Positions 1-7,319 of a stretch of DNA of 64,000 nt are shown here, piece by piece. Under the pieces are notes generated by a model, which was given only the letters and a program-made list of their open reading frames with translations, made no database searches and had not been told where the DNA came from. Within the stretch, counting starts at the first letter, position 1; every line of letters starts with the position of its first letter. Source of the DNA: Roseovarius indicus (GTDB taxonomy: Bacteria > Pseudomonadota > Alphaproteobacteria > Rhodobacterales > Rhodobacteraceae). Location: NCBI RefSeq assembly GCF_008728195.1, contig NZ_CP031598.1, positions 2,418,001 to 2,482,000 of the forward strand, in the 5' to 3' direction. A program made the position numbers and the translations under genes.

Positions 1-737
1 ATTTCGGCGATTACCTGCGCTATCAGATCGACCAGCAGATGTATCCGTTCCTGTTGCAGCTCAATGCCGTGATGAAGGGCGATCTGACCGAGGATGCGAT
101 TTCGTCCTACAAGCACTGGATGGCGGACGAGGAACAGGCGTCGGTCTATTCGGAAAGCCAGCATGCGGGCTCGCTCGGGCCGGGGCGGACGCTGGCGCGG
201 AAGGTCGATCTGAGCGCGGCGCGGACCTTGCTGGACGTGGGCGGCGGCACGGGGGCCATGACGATCAGCCTGTGCAAGGCCTACGAGAACCTGCACGCGA
301 CGATCATCGATTTCCCGAACGTGTCGGAGATCGGCTGGCGGTTCATTTCCGAGGCCGGGCTGGTGGACCGGGTGCGGTACATTCCGGGCAACGCGGTCGA
401 GGTGCAGTGGCCGGGCAACCAGGATGCCATCCTGATGTCCTACCTGATGAGCGGCGTGCCGGGCGACGATGTGAGCGCGCTGTTGCAGAACGCCTATGAC
501 TCGCTGGCGCCGGGCGGCAAGCTTCTGGTGCATGACTTCATGGTCGAGGAAGACCGGCGGGGGCCGGCGCTGGCCGCGCTCTGGCAGTTGCAGCACATGG
601 CGTTCACGCCGGATGCGCGCTCGCTGTCGGTGGGCTGGCTGACCGAGGCGGGGAAGAAACTGGGCTTCGAGGTGGAGCTGGCCGACAACCTCATTCCGGC
701 GATGACCAAGCTTGTCGTCTTTTCCAAGCCTGCGTGA
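1..737 (+). CDS. SAM-dependent O-methyltransferase (class 2), 5' end outside window
   Basis: The reading frame is open from base 3 at the window edge to the TGA at 735-737, so only the C-terminal ~244 residues are visible. They contain the glycine-rich SAM-binding motif I (LLDVGGGTGA, about 65 residues after the first visible Met) and a later HDFM segment, the layout of plant/bacterial class-2 O-methyltransferases (PF00891) such as acetylserotonin or demethylspheroidene methyltransferases. The dimerisation domain would lie upstream. The next gene, a betainyl-CoA-type thioesterase, overlaps or abuts it, suggesting one transcript. The DMSP-synthesis methyltransferase DsyB belongs to this fold and occurs in roseobacters, so it is one candidate; the substrate cannot be fixed from sequence. 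Confidence 0.8.
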   Translation, partial: FGDYLRYQIDQQMYPFLLQLNAVMKGDLTEDAISSYKHWMADEEQASVYSESQHAGSLGPGRTLARKVDLSAARTLLDVGGGTGAMTISLCKAYENLHATIIDFPNVSEIGWRFISEAGLVDRVRYIPGNAVEVQWPGNQDAILMSYLMSGVPGDDVSALLQNAYDSLAPGGKLLVHDFMVEEDRRGPALAALWQLQHMAFTPDARSLSVGWLTEAGKKLGFEVELADNLIPAMTKLVVFSKPA

Positions 738-745
738 GGCGCTCG

Positions 746-1198
746 ATGACCAGACTGAAGCTACATGGCGAGCCGTTGCAGGAAGCGTGGCTGGATGCCT
801 ACGGGCATCTGAACGAGGCCTATTACCTTGTGCCGTTCAGCAATGCCTCCTGGGCGTTGCAGGATCATTTCGAGGTGGGCACGGCCTATTTCGACGAGAC
901 GGGCTGTGCGCTTTACACGCTGGAGACGCATCTGCGCTATCTCGACGAGGTGCGGGCGCCGGCGGATCTGTCGATCGAGTCGGCGGTTCTGGGCGTTGAT
1001 GGCAAGCGGCTGCATATCGGGCACTGGATGATGGTGGGCGACAAGGAATGCGCGACCTTCGAGTGCATGCTTCTGCATTTCGACACGCGGGAAGGGGGCG
1101 TGGCGGCGTTTCCGGATGCGATCCGCGAGAGGCTGGAGGCGGCGGTGCTGGAGCCCAAGCCGGATTGGGCCGGACGGGCGGTGAAGCAGTTGGGGTGA
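746..1198 (+). CDS. Thioesterase, 4HBT/betainyl-CoA thioesterase (CdhB) type
   Basis: A protein of 150 residues with a single hot-dog thioesterase domain. The segments AYGHLNEAYY near the N-terminus, TLETHLRYLDEV in the middle and a GKRLHI strand match the betainyl-CoA thioesterase (CdhB) that releases glycine betaine in carnitine breakdown, known as a separate protein or fused to carnitine dehydrogenase. I chose ATG 746 because GTGAGG at 734-739 gives a ribosome binding site 6 bases upstream; an in-frame GTG at 734 overlapping the previous stop is possible. It probably shares an operon with the upstream methyltransferase. No carnitine dehydrogenase lies in the window, so the acyl-CoA substrate is inferred. 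Confidence 0.75.
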   Translation: MTRLKLHGEPLQEAWLDAYGHLNEAYYLVPFSNASWALQDHFEVGTAYFDETGCALYTLETHLRYLDEVRAPADLSIESAVLGVDGKRLHIGHWMMVGDKECATFECMLLHFDTREGGVAAFPDAIRERLEAAVLEPKPDWAGRAVKQLG

Positions 1199-1220
1199 CG
1201 TGGTCACCAAGGGATGACGG

Positions 1221-1253
1221 AAAGGGCCGTGCCGTGGGGTGCGGCCCTTTTTT
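1221..1253 (+). terminator. Rho-independent terminator after the thioesterase gene
   Basis: A 9-bp perfect stem (AAAGGGCCG at 1221-1229 with CGGCCCTTT at 1242-1250) and a 12-base loop, followed by more T residues. It closes the methyltransferase-thioesterase transcript. Confidence 0.75.
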
Positions 1254-1280
1254 CTCGACAGGTATGTGCGCGGCCAATGA

Positions 1281-1706
1281 TTAACGGGCGTGAGCGGAGG
1301 GGGCGCTGCGCGAGAGGAAGTCTACGAGTGCGACGGAAGGGCAGGTGCCGTCAGGTTGGCGATCCAGGTATTCAACCTTTTCGAACACGACTTCTACCGT
1401 CACGTCGTTGAACGACACCGTCCAGAACCGGGGTTGGAGCGACTCCCATTTTTCTGTTCGGTCGGCGCCGGAAATTTCTGTGAATTCCCAGTGCCTTGTC
1501 GGGTATTTCGCGTCTGCCAGCCCTTTTGTGTTGGTTGGATTCTGTTCGAAGTGGATGACCGAGGAGAACCTGAGAATGGCTATGCCACCGCCTGCGACTG
1601 GCGCAATCTCGTAACTCAATAGAAGGTCGTCTCCGTCGCTGAAGAGGGCGGGATTTTGCACCGTGCCAATGGAGGGAAAGGCCTCTGTCGGGGTTTTGGC
1701 TTCCAT
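1281..1706 (-). CDS. Hypothetical protein, 141 aa
   Basis: The start ATG at 1706 has a good ribosome binding site (GAGGAGAAG directly before it); the frame runs further upstream, but through arginine/proline-rich sequence overlapping the rplI terminator. The protein has no signal peptide or membrane segment and looks mostly beta-stranded, with an alternating hydrophobic centre (LLLSYEIAP, IAILRFSSVIHFE) and a tail ending near FDVT-like strands. I do not recognise a family. Its base and codon use is clearly less GC-biased than the genes on both sides, suggesting recent acquisition. It is oriented like the ribosomal operon upstream but is separated from it by a terminator. Confidence 0.7.
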   Translation of the reverse strand: MEAKTPTEAFPSIGTVQNPALFSDGDDLLLSYEIAPVAGGGIAILRFSSVIHFEQNPTNTKGLADAKYPTRHWEFTEISGADRTEKWESLQPRFWTVSFNDVTVEVVFEKVEYLDRQPDGTCPSVALVDFLSRSAPSAHAR

Positions 1707-1802
1707 CTTCTCCTCGCAAGGCCACCTGGCCAAAGTGCGGATCAGCGTAGAGCCAGGTGCAATTTGCGGCAAGGTCGCAGTGCCGGGCCGCGATGGCCAA
1801 CG

Positions 1803-1831
1803 AAAAAGGCCGCGCCTGTGCAGCGCGGCCC
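1803..1831 (-). terminator. Terminator of the rpsF-rpsR-rplI operon
   Basis: On the minus strand an 8-bp stem (GGCCGCGC at 1808-1815 pairing with GCGCGGCC at 1823-1830) with a 7-base loop is followed by five T residues (plus-strand A run 1803-1807). It sits 27 bases after the rplI stop. Confidence 0.8.
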
Positions 1832-1857
1832 TTGATCTTTCGGGAAGGCGGGAGGGC

Positions 1858-2493
1858 CTACTTGTCCTCGTCTTCGCCTTCTTCCTCTTCGGGAAGCACG
1901 TCTTCGACCGCGTCGGCGAGATCTTCATCGTCGGAGGCGGCGGAGCCGATATCGTCGAAGAGTTCCGCGATTTCGTAATCGGCGGCTTCCTCTTCCTCGG
2001 CGGCGACTTCCTGGATGGTCTTGCCGGACGCCTGCAGCTCGGCCTCTTCGGGCGAGCGGGCGACGTTGACCTTGATGATGACCTCGACCTCGGGGTGCAG
2101 GGTCACGTGGACCTCGTGCAGGCCCAGATCCTTGATCGGGCCGCCCATCGCGACCTGTTTGCGGTCGATGGAGAAGCCTTCCTCGGAGACGGCGTCGGCG
2201 GCGTCACGGGTGGTGACGGAGCCGTAGAGCGCGCCCGAGTCGGAGGCCTGGCGAATCACGACGAACTGTTTGCCGTCGAGGGTTTCGGCCAGTTTCTCGG
2301 CTTCCTTGCGGGTTTCGAGGTTGCGGGCTTCGAGCTGTGCCTTCTGGTCCTGGAACTGGGCGATGTTGGCTTCCGAAGCCGTCAGCGCCTTTTTCTGGGG
2401 CAGGAGGTAGTTGCGGGCGAAACCCGGTTTCACGTCGACGACTTCGCCCATCTGGCCAAGCTTGGCGACACGTTCGAGAAGGATGACTTGCAT
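1858..2493 (-). CDS. rplI: 50S ribosomal protein L9
   Basis: L9 binds 23S rRNA domain V and bridges to the stalk side of the large subunit. The N-terminal rRNA-binding signature is clear: starting [16 protein letters not shown], then [15 protein letters not shown] at about residues 18-32. It is followed by the long central helix and the C-terminal globular domain. At 211 residues it is longer than the ~150-residue E. coli protein because of a strongly acidic tail (about residues 165-211, rich in E and D) of the kind seen in Rhodobacterales L9. It is the last gene of the rpsF-rpsR-rplI operon, 12 bases after rpsR, and ends before a terminator. Confidence 0.97.
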   Translation of the reverse strand: MQVILLERVAKLGQMGEVVDVKPGFARNYLLPQKKALTASEANIAQFQDQKAQLEARNLETRKEAEKLAETLDGKQFVVIRQASDSGALYGSVTTRDAADAVSEEGFSIDRKQVAMGGPIKDLGLHEVHVTLHPEVEVIIKVNVARSPEEAELQASGKTIQEVAAEEEEAADYEIAELFDDIGSAASDDEDLADAVEDVLPEEEEGEDEDK

Positions 2494-2505
2494 TGATATT
2501 CCTCC

Positions 2506-2733
2506 TTACTTCACGGCGTAGGGCAGAAGGGCGAGGAAGCGGGCGCGCTTGATGGCGCGGGCCAGTTCACGCTGCTTCTTCGCCGAGACGGCGGTGATGC
2601 GCGAGGGGACGATCTTGCCGCGCTCGGAAATGTAGCGCTGCAGGAGCTTGGTGTCCTTGTAGTCGATCTTGGGTGCATTCTCGCCCGAGAAGGGGCAGAC
2701 CTTGCGGCGGCGGAAAAACGGTTTTGCAGCCAT
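2506..2733 (-). CDS. rpsR: 30S ribosomal protein S18
   Basis: A 75-residue basic protein with the S18 core: [20 protein letters not shown], then [20 protein letters not shown] and the terminal arginine/lysine-rich helix [21 protein letters not shown]18 forms a heterodimer with S6 on the 30S platform, and here its gene lies directly between rpsF and rplI in the standard bacterial order. Length is normal for the family. It carries a cysteine in the CPF motif but no full zinc-binding set. Confidence 0.97.
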   Translation of the reverse strand: MAAKPFFRRRKVCPFSGENAPKIDYKDTKLLQRYISERGKIVPSRITAVSAKKQRELARAIKRARFLALLPYAVK

Positions 2734-2761
2734 GGTTTAGTGTCCTTTCTTCAAGCTGGGA

Positions 2762-3115
2762 TCAACGACGCTCGCGACGGTCGCCGCGTTCTTCTTTCTT
2801 CTGCATCTGGACCGACGGGCCATCTTCGTGGCTGTCGACCTTGATGGTCAGAACGCGCATCACGTCGTCATGCAGCCGCATCAGGCGTTCCATTTCGTGA
2901 ACGGCCGGTGCCGGGGCATCGGTCTTCAGAAAGGCGTAGTGGCCCTTGCGGTTCTTGTTGATCTTGTAGGCCATCGTCTTGACGCCCCAGTACTCGCTGT
3001 CGACGACTTTGCCGCCATTGTCCGCGAGAACGGTGCCGAAATGTTCGACGAGGCCTTCGGCTTGCGCGTTGGACAGGTCCTGGCGCGAGATGAATACATG
3101 CTCATAGAGCGGCAT
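2762..3115 (-). CDS. rpsF: 30S ribosomal protein S6
   Basis: A protein of 117 residues beginning MPLYEHVFISRQDLS, with the S6 beta-alpha-beta fold segments YWGVKTMAYKINKNRKGHY and the C-terminal charged tail (EKKEERGDRRERR region). ATG 3115 was chosen because GGAG lies 7 bases upstream; an in-frame ATG at 3163 would add 16 atypical residues. S6 pairs with S18, the next gene. It is first in the operon, and the 241-base gap to the divergent gene at 3357 must hold its promoter. Confidence 0.96.
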   Translation of the reverse strand: MPLYEHVFISRQDLSNAQAEGLVEHFGTVLADNGGKVVDSEYWGVKTMAYKINKNRKGHYAFLKTDAPAPAVHEMERLMRLHDDVMRVLTIKVDSHEDGPSVQMQKKEERGDRRERR

Positions 3116-3356
3116 GTTTGCTCCACTTCTATCTAGGCGCATTTCAAAGGCGGGCCTTTTCATCCTTTCGCGGCCCGTCCACGAGAGACTGCGCGGTTCA
3201 TGCGTGATGCGAAAGGAATGCGGCCTATACGACGGATCGGCGGGCTTGGCAAGCGCCGAACAGGTGCCGGAGTTTTGCCCACGCGCCGCCCTATTGCTGG
3301 CGCGATTGCGGGGCAGGGTGCGGCCCTGACCAGACCAGACAGCGTGGACCGATCCG

Positions 3357-3857
3357 ATGACTGCATTGCCCGATTTCGCCGACCAGTTTCAAGCCCATGA
3401 CCGCCGTTCCGCGCTGCGTGAACCGGTGGACGCGGTCGACGGGCCGGGCGGGATGGCCGGGCGGTTCGCGATGTTCTGCGCGGCCACGGCGCTGATGATG
3501 GCGGCGGCGGGCATCTGGATGTTCCCGGCGCCGGATCACGCGGTGATGCTGGTCAAGCTGGGCGCCTCGCTGGGCATGTTCGGGGCGGGCGCGGTTCTGC
3601 TGTCGGGGCTGAATGCGACGCAGGAGATGGCCCGGGTCGAGATCGACGCCGGCCGCGACGAGATCCGGACCTATGACCGCGAGCTGCGGGGGCGCGTTTT
3701 CCTGACCGGGCGCTACCGGATGTCGGAGTTTGCCGAGATCCGGCTGTGCAACCGCACGTTTTTTGCGCGCGACACCGCCGGGCAGCTTGTCGTCTCGGTG
3801 CCGGTGCGGAGCCGGTCGCAGGAGCGGGCGATCCGCTCGGCGTTGTCGCTGGCCTGA
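3357..3857 (+). CDS. Hypothetical membrane protein, 166 aa
   Basis: There is no signal peptide. Two hydrophobic helices are visible, about residues 33-52 (RFAMFCAATALMMAAAGIWM) and 64-85, separated by a short polar turn with a proline. A hydrophilic C-terminal domain of about 80 residues follows (VEIDAGRDEIRTYDRELRG, then SVPVRSRSQERAI). The layout suggests a small inner-membrane protein with a cytoplasmic PH-like beta domain. I do not recognise a named family. It is divergent from rpsF and convergent with the LysR gene, so it is probably monocistronic. Confidence 0.7.
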   Translation: MTALPDFADQFQAHDRRSALREPVDAVDGPGGMAGRFAMFCAATALMMAAAGIWMFPAPDHAVMLVKLGASLGMFGAGAVLLSGLNATQEMARVEIDAGRDEIRTYDRELRGRVFLTGRYRMSEFAEIRLCNRTFFARDTAGQLVVSVPVRSRSQERAIRSALSLA

Positions 3858-3867
3858 GGGGCGGTTT

Positions 3868-4758
3868 TCACTTCACCTGCCGGGCGGCCGTCACGACCAT
3901 TTCGCTGGCACGGGTCAGCCGCGCCGGGCGGGCGCGGCCGCGGCGCGTGACGAGCCAGAGTTCGTGCCAGCGGCGTTCCGGCAATTGCACGATGGAGAGA
4001 CGATCCTTGCGGTCGAAGGCCTCGACCCCGCTGCGGGGCAGGAGAGTGTAGCCGATGCCCCGCGCCACGGGCGCCGGGATCTGGCCGATCTGGTTCACGT
4101 AGCCGCGGACATGGATGCGGTCGGCGCCGGGATAGGCGCCGGGGAAATTCCGGTAAAGCAGGTCGTCGGCCAGCGCGTAGCCGTCGGGATGGGCGATGAA
4201 GCCGCGCGCGTCGAGCTCGTCGAAGCTGGCGATCGTCTCGGGGGCGCCGGCGGGCAGGATCAGGCAAAGCTCTTCGCGCCCGAGCTGCCGGGCCTCGAGC
4301 CGGGGATGATCGGGGTCTGCTCCCAGCACGCCGAGGTCGAACCGGCCGTCGAGCAGGCCCGAGAGGATGTCGGGCTGGGGGGCGGCCTCGAGGTGGATCG
4401 AGAGGGCCGGCGCCGCGTTCATCCAGGGCATGAGGATCGGGTAGAGCAGCATGGCGAAGCTGCCGGAACAGGCGATGCGGAGCTCGCCGATATCGGGGTC
4501 ATCGGTTTCTATCGTCTCGCGCAGGCGCTTTTCCTCGGTCCGGCGGGAGAGGCCGAGTTGAAAGACGGCCTCGCCCGCCGCCGTGAGGGCAAAACTCTTG
4601 CCCTGCTGGGTGACCAGCTCGTGGCCGACCTGGTCTTCGAGTTTGCGCAGGTGCTGGGAGACGCCCGGCTGGGTCATGTTCAGGCGCCGGGCGGCGCGAG
4701 TGAAGTGCCCGGTTTCGCAGAGCGTGGTGAAGGTATTGAGCCAGGTGGCATTGAGCAT
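3868..4758 (-). CDS. LysR-family transcriptional regulator
   Basis: A typical LysR protein of 296 residues: an N-terminal winged helix-turn-helix (LNTFTTLCETGHFTRAARRL, then MTQPGVSQHLRKLEDQVG, residues 8-48) and a C-terminal type-2 periplasmic-binding-protein effector domain (about 90-290). It is divergent from the VOC enzyme gene at 4862, and LysR genes commonly control the divergent neighbour. The 103-base shared gap contains AT-rich sequence and an 8-bp dyad. The effector is unknown. Confidence 0.92.
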   Translation of the reverse strand: MLNATWLNTFTTLCETGHFTRAARRLNMTQPGVSQHLRKLEDQVGHELVTQQGKSFALTAAGEAVFQLGLSRRTEEKRLRETIETDDPDIGELRIACSGSFAMLLYPILMPWMNAAPALSIHLEAAPQPDILSGLLDGRFDLGVLGADPDHPRLEARQLGREELCLILPAGAPETIASFDELDARGFIAHPDGYALADDLLYRNFPGAYPGADRIHVRGYVNQIGQIPAPVARGIGYTLLPRSGVEAFDRKDRLSIVQLPERRWHELWLVTRRGRARPARLTRASEMVVTAARQVK

Positions 4759-4805
4759 TGGTGCGCAAACGTTTTGTTATGATTTTTATTTGAAATGATA
4801 ATTTC

Positions 4806-4824
4806 ACACCGGAGGGTCCGGTGT
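4806..4824. promoter_or_regulatory. Dyad in the LysR/VOC intergenic region
   Basis: An 8-bp perfect inverted repeat, ACACCGGA (4806-4813) and TCCGGTGT (4817-4824) with a 3-base centre, lies between the divergent lysR-type gene and the VOC gene. Just before it the sequence is unusually AT-rich (about 4770-4803), with TTAT and ATAA-type ends as in LysR T-N11-A boxes. It may be part of the operator or a leader hairpin; only the repeat itself is seen. Confidence 0.4.
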
Positions 4825-4861
4825 CTACCTCCGCGGTATCGCTCATTGAATGGAGATGGAG

Positions 4862-5362
4862 ATGACCCAGACGACCCCCCGTACATTTTCCCATATCGGC
4901 CTGTCCGTGCCCGACCTCGAGGCGGCGGTTAAGTTCTATTCCGAGGTGCTTGGCTTTTACGTGGTCATGGAGCCATCCGAAGCCGTGGAAGACGAGAGCG
5001 CCATCGGCGTGATGTGCACCGACGTGTTCGGCCCCGGCTGGGGTTCGTTGCGGATTGCGCATCTGTCGACGGCGGATGGTATCGGCATCGAGATCTTCGA
5101 ATTCCCCGGCAATTACGCGCCGGAGGAGAAGCTCGAGCACAAGCGGCACGGCACGTTTCACTTCGCGCTGCAGGACCCGGACGTGGAAGGGCTGGCGCGG
5201 CGGATCGTGGAGGCCGGCGGGCGGCAGCGGATGCCGGTGCGGGAGTATTTCCCGGGCGAGAAGCCCTATCGGATGGTCTATGTCGAGGACCCGTTCGGAA
5301 TCGTCTTCGAGCTTTACAGCCACAGCTACGAGCTGACCTATTCGGCCGGGGCCTATGCGTGA
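4862..5362 (+). CDS. VOC-superfamily (glyoxalase/dioxygenase fold) protein
   Basis: A protein of 166 residues with one vicinal-oxygen-chelate unit of two beta-alpha-beta-beta-beta modules. The first begins FSHIGLSVPDLEAAVKFYSEVLGF; the second has HFALQDPDVEGLARRI and ends VYVEDPFGIVFELYSH. Candidate metal ligands are His at the HIGLSV strand, His in HFAL and the final Glu in FELY. ATG 4862 is preferred over the in-frame ATGs at 4850 and 4856 because GGAG lies just before it. Its substrate is unknown; the divergent LysR gene probably controls it. Confidence 0.82.
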   Translation: MTQTTPRTFSHIGLSVPDLEAAVKFYSEVLGFYVVMEPSEAVEDESAIGVMCTDVFGPGWGSLRIAHLSTADGIGIEIFEFPGNYAPEEKLEHKRHGTFHFALQDPDVEGLARRIVEAGGRQRMPVREYFPGEKPYRMVYVEDPFGIVFELYSHSYELTYSAGAYA

Positions 5363-5553
5363 TGGCCGGGGTCGGCGCGATTGCGCCGGTTTTCCGGGCA
5401 GATGCGCGGGATTTTGCGGCATGTGCGGGCAGGCCGCGCCGTCTGTGTGTTTGTCCACACATCCTGTTGATTTCCACCGGATTGAAGGCGGCTGACCGCG
5501 CGTTAGCTTCTGCACCACGACGATACTGTCGCATTTGAAACAGGAGTTACGCG

Positions 5554-6126
5554 ATGAAAACGACACTGATGGCCGCAGCTCTGGCCTTCGCGGCCACCGG
5601 CGCCGTTGCCGCCCCCGTGCAATACGACCTCGATTCGAGCCACAGCCAGGTGGTGTTCACCTACGAGCACCTCGGCTATTCGACGACCTACGGCATGTTC
5701 TCGGGCTTCGAGGGCGAGATCATGTTCGACCAGGAAGACCCGGCGAATTCGTCGGTGGAAGTGTCGATGCCCGTGCGCTCGATGCTGACCGGCTGGGAAG
5801 AGCGTTTTCAGCACTTCATGTCGGATGACTTCTTCGGCGCGGAAGAGGGCGACATGATCACCTTCGTGTCGACCGGCATCGAGGTGACGGGCGAGGACAC
5901 CGCGAACATCACCGGCGACCTGACCATCGGCGACACCACGCAGGAAGTCGTTCTGGACGCCACGCTGAACCAGGCGGGCACGCACCCGATGGCCAACAAG
6001 GAGTGGGTCGGCTTCGACGCCACGACCACGGTTCTGCGCTCGGATTTCGGGCTGGACAAGTTCGCGCCTGCGATCAGCGACGAGGTTCAGGTGATGATCT
6101 CGATCGAGGCCGGGAAGGCTGAGTAA
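5554..6126 (+). CDS. YceI family periplasmic protein
   Basis: A protein of 190 residues with a cleavable signal peptide (MKTTLMAAALAFAATGAVAA, cleavage probably after AVAA). The mature part is the YceI lipocalin-like barrel that binds polyisoprenoid or amide lipids: it starts YDLDSSHSQVVFTYEHLGYS and includes the DFFGAEEGD loop and a C-terminal VMISIEA strand. An AGGAG site lies 6 bases before ATG. A second YceI domain is fused to cytochrome b561 at 7320-8546, so the region encodes two. A strong terminator follows. Confidence 0.92.
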   Translation: MKTTLMAAALAFAATGAVAAPVQYDLDSSHSQVVFTYEHLGYSTTYGMFSGFEGEIMFDQEDPANSSVEVSMPVRSMLTGWEERFQHFMSDDFFGAEEGDMITFVSTGIEVTGEDTANITGDLTIGDTTQEVVLDATLNQAGTHPMANKEWVGFDATTTVLRSDFGLDKFAPAISDEVQVMISIEAGKAE

Positions 6127-6151
6127 GCTTTTCGGATTTCAGAGTTGATGG

Positions 6152-6181
6152 GGCCGCCGGGGACACCCGGCGGCCTTTTTG
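6152..6181 (+). terminator. Rho-independent terminator after yceI
   Basis: A 10-bp GC-rich stem (GGCCGCCGGG 6152-6161 with CCCGGCGGCC 6166-6175), a 4-base loop and a T run. It is a textbook terminator 26 bases after the stop codon. Confidence 0.88.
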
Positions 6182-6190
6182 TTCGGGTGG

Positions 6191-6258
6191 ACGGAATTTT
6201 TCAAAATTCCGTCTCGGAAAATTGGAATTTTCCGGACCGTTTTCTTCGAAGAAAACGG
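6191..6258. repeat. Triple-palindrome intergenic element, copy 1
   Basis: Three palindromes sit head to tail: 6191-6212 (core GGAATTTT-TC-AAAATTCC), 6215-6234 (CGGAAAATT-GG-AATTTTCCG) and 6237-6258 (a perfect 22-bp palindrome centred on TTCGAA). A near-identical unit is at 52908-52976. It lies between the yceI terminator and the end of the convergent DUF389 gene. It is REP-like in position, but its AT-rich core contrasts with the GC-rich genome. Confidence 0.85.
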
Positions 6259-6266
6259 GGGCGTCG

Positions 6267-7286
6267 CTAGCCTGTCACCGGCGTGCGCACCCAGAGCAGC
6301 ACCGCCAAGGCGATCAGCAGGCCCAGCCAGATCCCGCCGTTGATGAGGGAAGATCGGCGGGCCTGTTTCTTTTCGAACCAGGTGCGGGGGGTGATGCCGC
6401 GCGACAGCATCACGACCTGGGCCGCGAGGTTGACGCAGGCGACGTTGACGCAGAGGAGGAGCGCCGCGCCGAGGGCGAATTCGGGGTGCCCTGCGCCGAG
6501 GAAGAGGCCGATGGCGGCGGTGGGGGGCAGCAGCGCCACGGCGACCATCACGCCGACAAGCGCCGAGGAGAGGCCGGTGACGAGGGAAAGCGCCGCGGCG
6601 GCGCCGGAGGCCAAGGCGATGGCCATGCCGTCGAAGCCCACCTGCGTGCGGGACATGAGTTCCTTCGACGCCGCATCGACGGGCCAGACCGCGCCGATGA
6701 GCAGGCTGAGCCCGAGGGCCACGGCGATGCCGGCGGCGTTGGTGGTGATGGCGCGGCCCATGAGCTTGCCGTCGCCCAGGGCCACGCCCACCGCCAGCGC
6801 GAGGTTGGGGCCGAGAAGGGGGGCGATGACCATGGCGCCCACCACGACCGCGACGTTGTCGGCGATCATGCCGAAGGCCGCGACGACCGTGGAGAGCACC
6901 ACGAAGACCAGGTAGTTGCGGTCGGTCTGGGCCTGTTTCCAGACGTTGTTGTAGATCTCCTCGCGCGACTGGCCGCCGCGGTTCTTGCGGGCGTCTTTTG
7001 TGGCGTCGTCTTCCTCTTCCTCCTTTTCTTTCTCGGGGAAGGGAATGGTGGTTTCCACGGGCAGGAGGGTGATGCGCCAGTCGTCGCGTGTGCCCATCAG
7101 GGATTGCAGGCGGTCGAGCAGGGCCTGGCGGTGGTCCTGCGTGGCGAGGATGTGGACGCAGACATGGTCGGTATTGTGGAGGTCGGCTGTTGCCGTGGTG
7201 CTCAGGGCCTCGTGCTCCTCCGCCTGCCGGAGGATATCCGGCAGGGCGTCTTTCGGGGCGGAGACGATGATCTGGCGCAGGCTCAT
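6267..7286 (-). CDS. DUF389 (TIGR00341-type) integral membrane protein
   Basis: A protein of 339 residues. Residues 1-80 form a soluble ferredoxin-like N-terminal domain, followed by a highly charged linker (EKEKEEEEDDATKD, about 88-101) and then the DUF389 membrane domain with about eight helices. The latter contains the conserved stretches ADNVAVVVGAMVIAPLLGPN and VMVAVALLPPTAAIGLFLG. Members of this family are inner-membrane proteins of uncertain function, often discussed as transporters. It lies between two oppositely ending units and starts 34 bases upstream of the cytochrome b561-YceI stop, so it may be downstream in the same transcript. Confidence 0.88.
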   Translation of the reverse strand: MSLRQIIVSAPKDALPDILRQAEEHEALSTTATADLHNTDHVCVHILATQDHRQALLDRLQSLMGTRDDWRITLLPVETTIPFPEKEKEEEEDDATKDARKNRGGQSREEIYNNVWKQAQTDRNYLVFVVLSTVVAAFGMIADNVAVVVGAMVIAPLLGPNLALAVGVALGDGKLMGRAITTNAAGIAVALGLSLLIGAVWPVDAASKELMSRTQVGFDGMAIALASGAAAALSLVTGLSSALVGVMVAVALLPPTAAIGLFLGAGHPEFALGAALLLCVNVACVNLAAQVVMLSRGITPRTWFEKKQARRSSLINGGIWLGLLIALAVLLWVRTPVTG

Positions 7287-7319
7287 GGCGCAAAGTGTTA
7301 GCGCATGGCTGCGCCGGGG

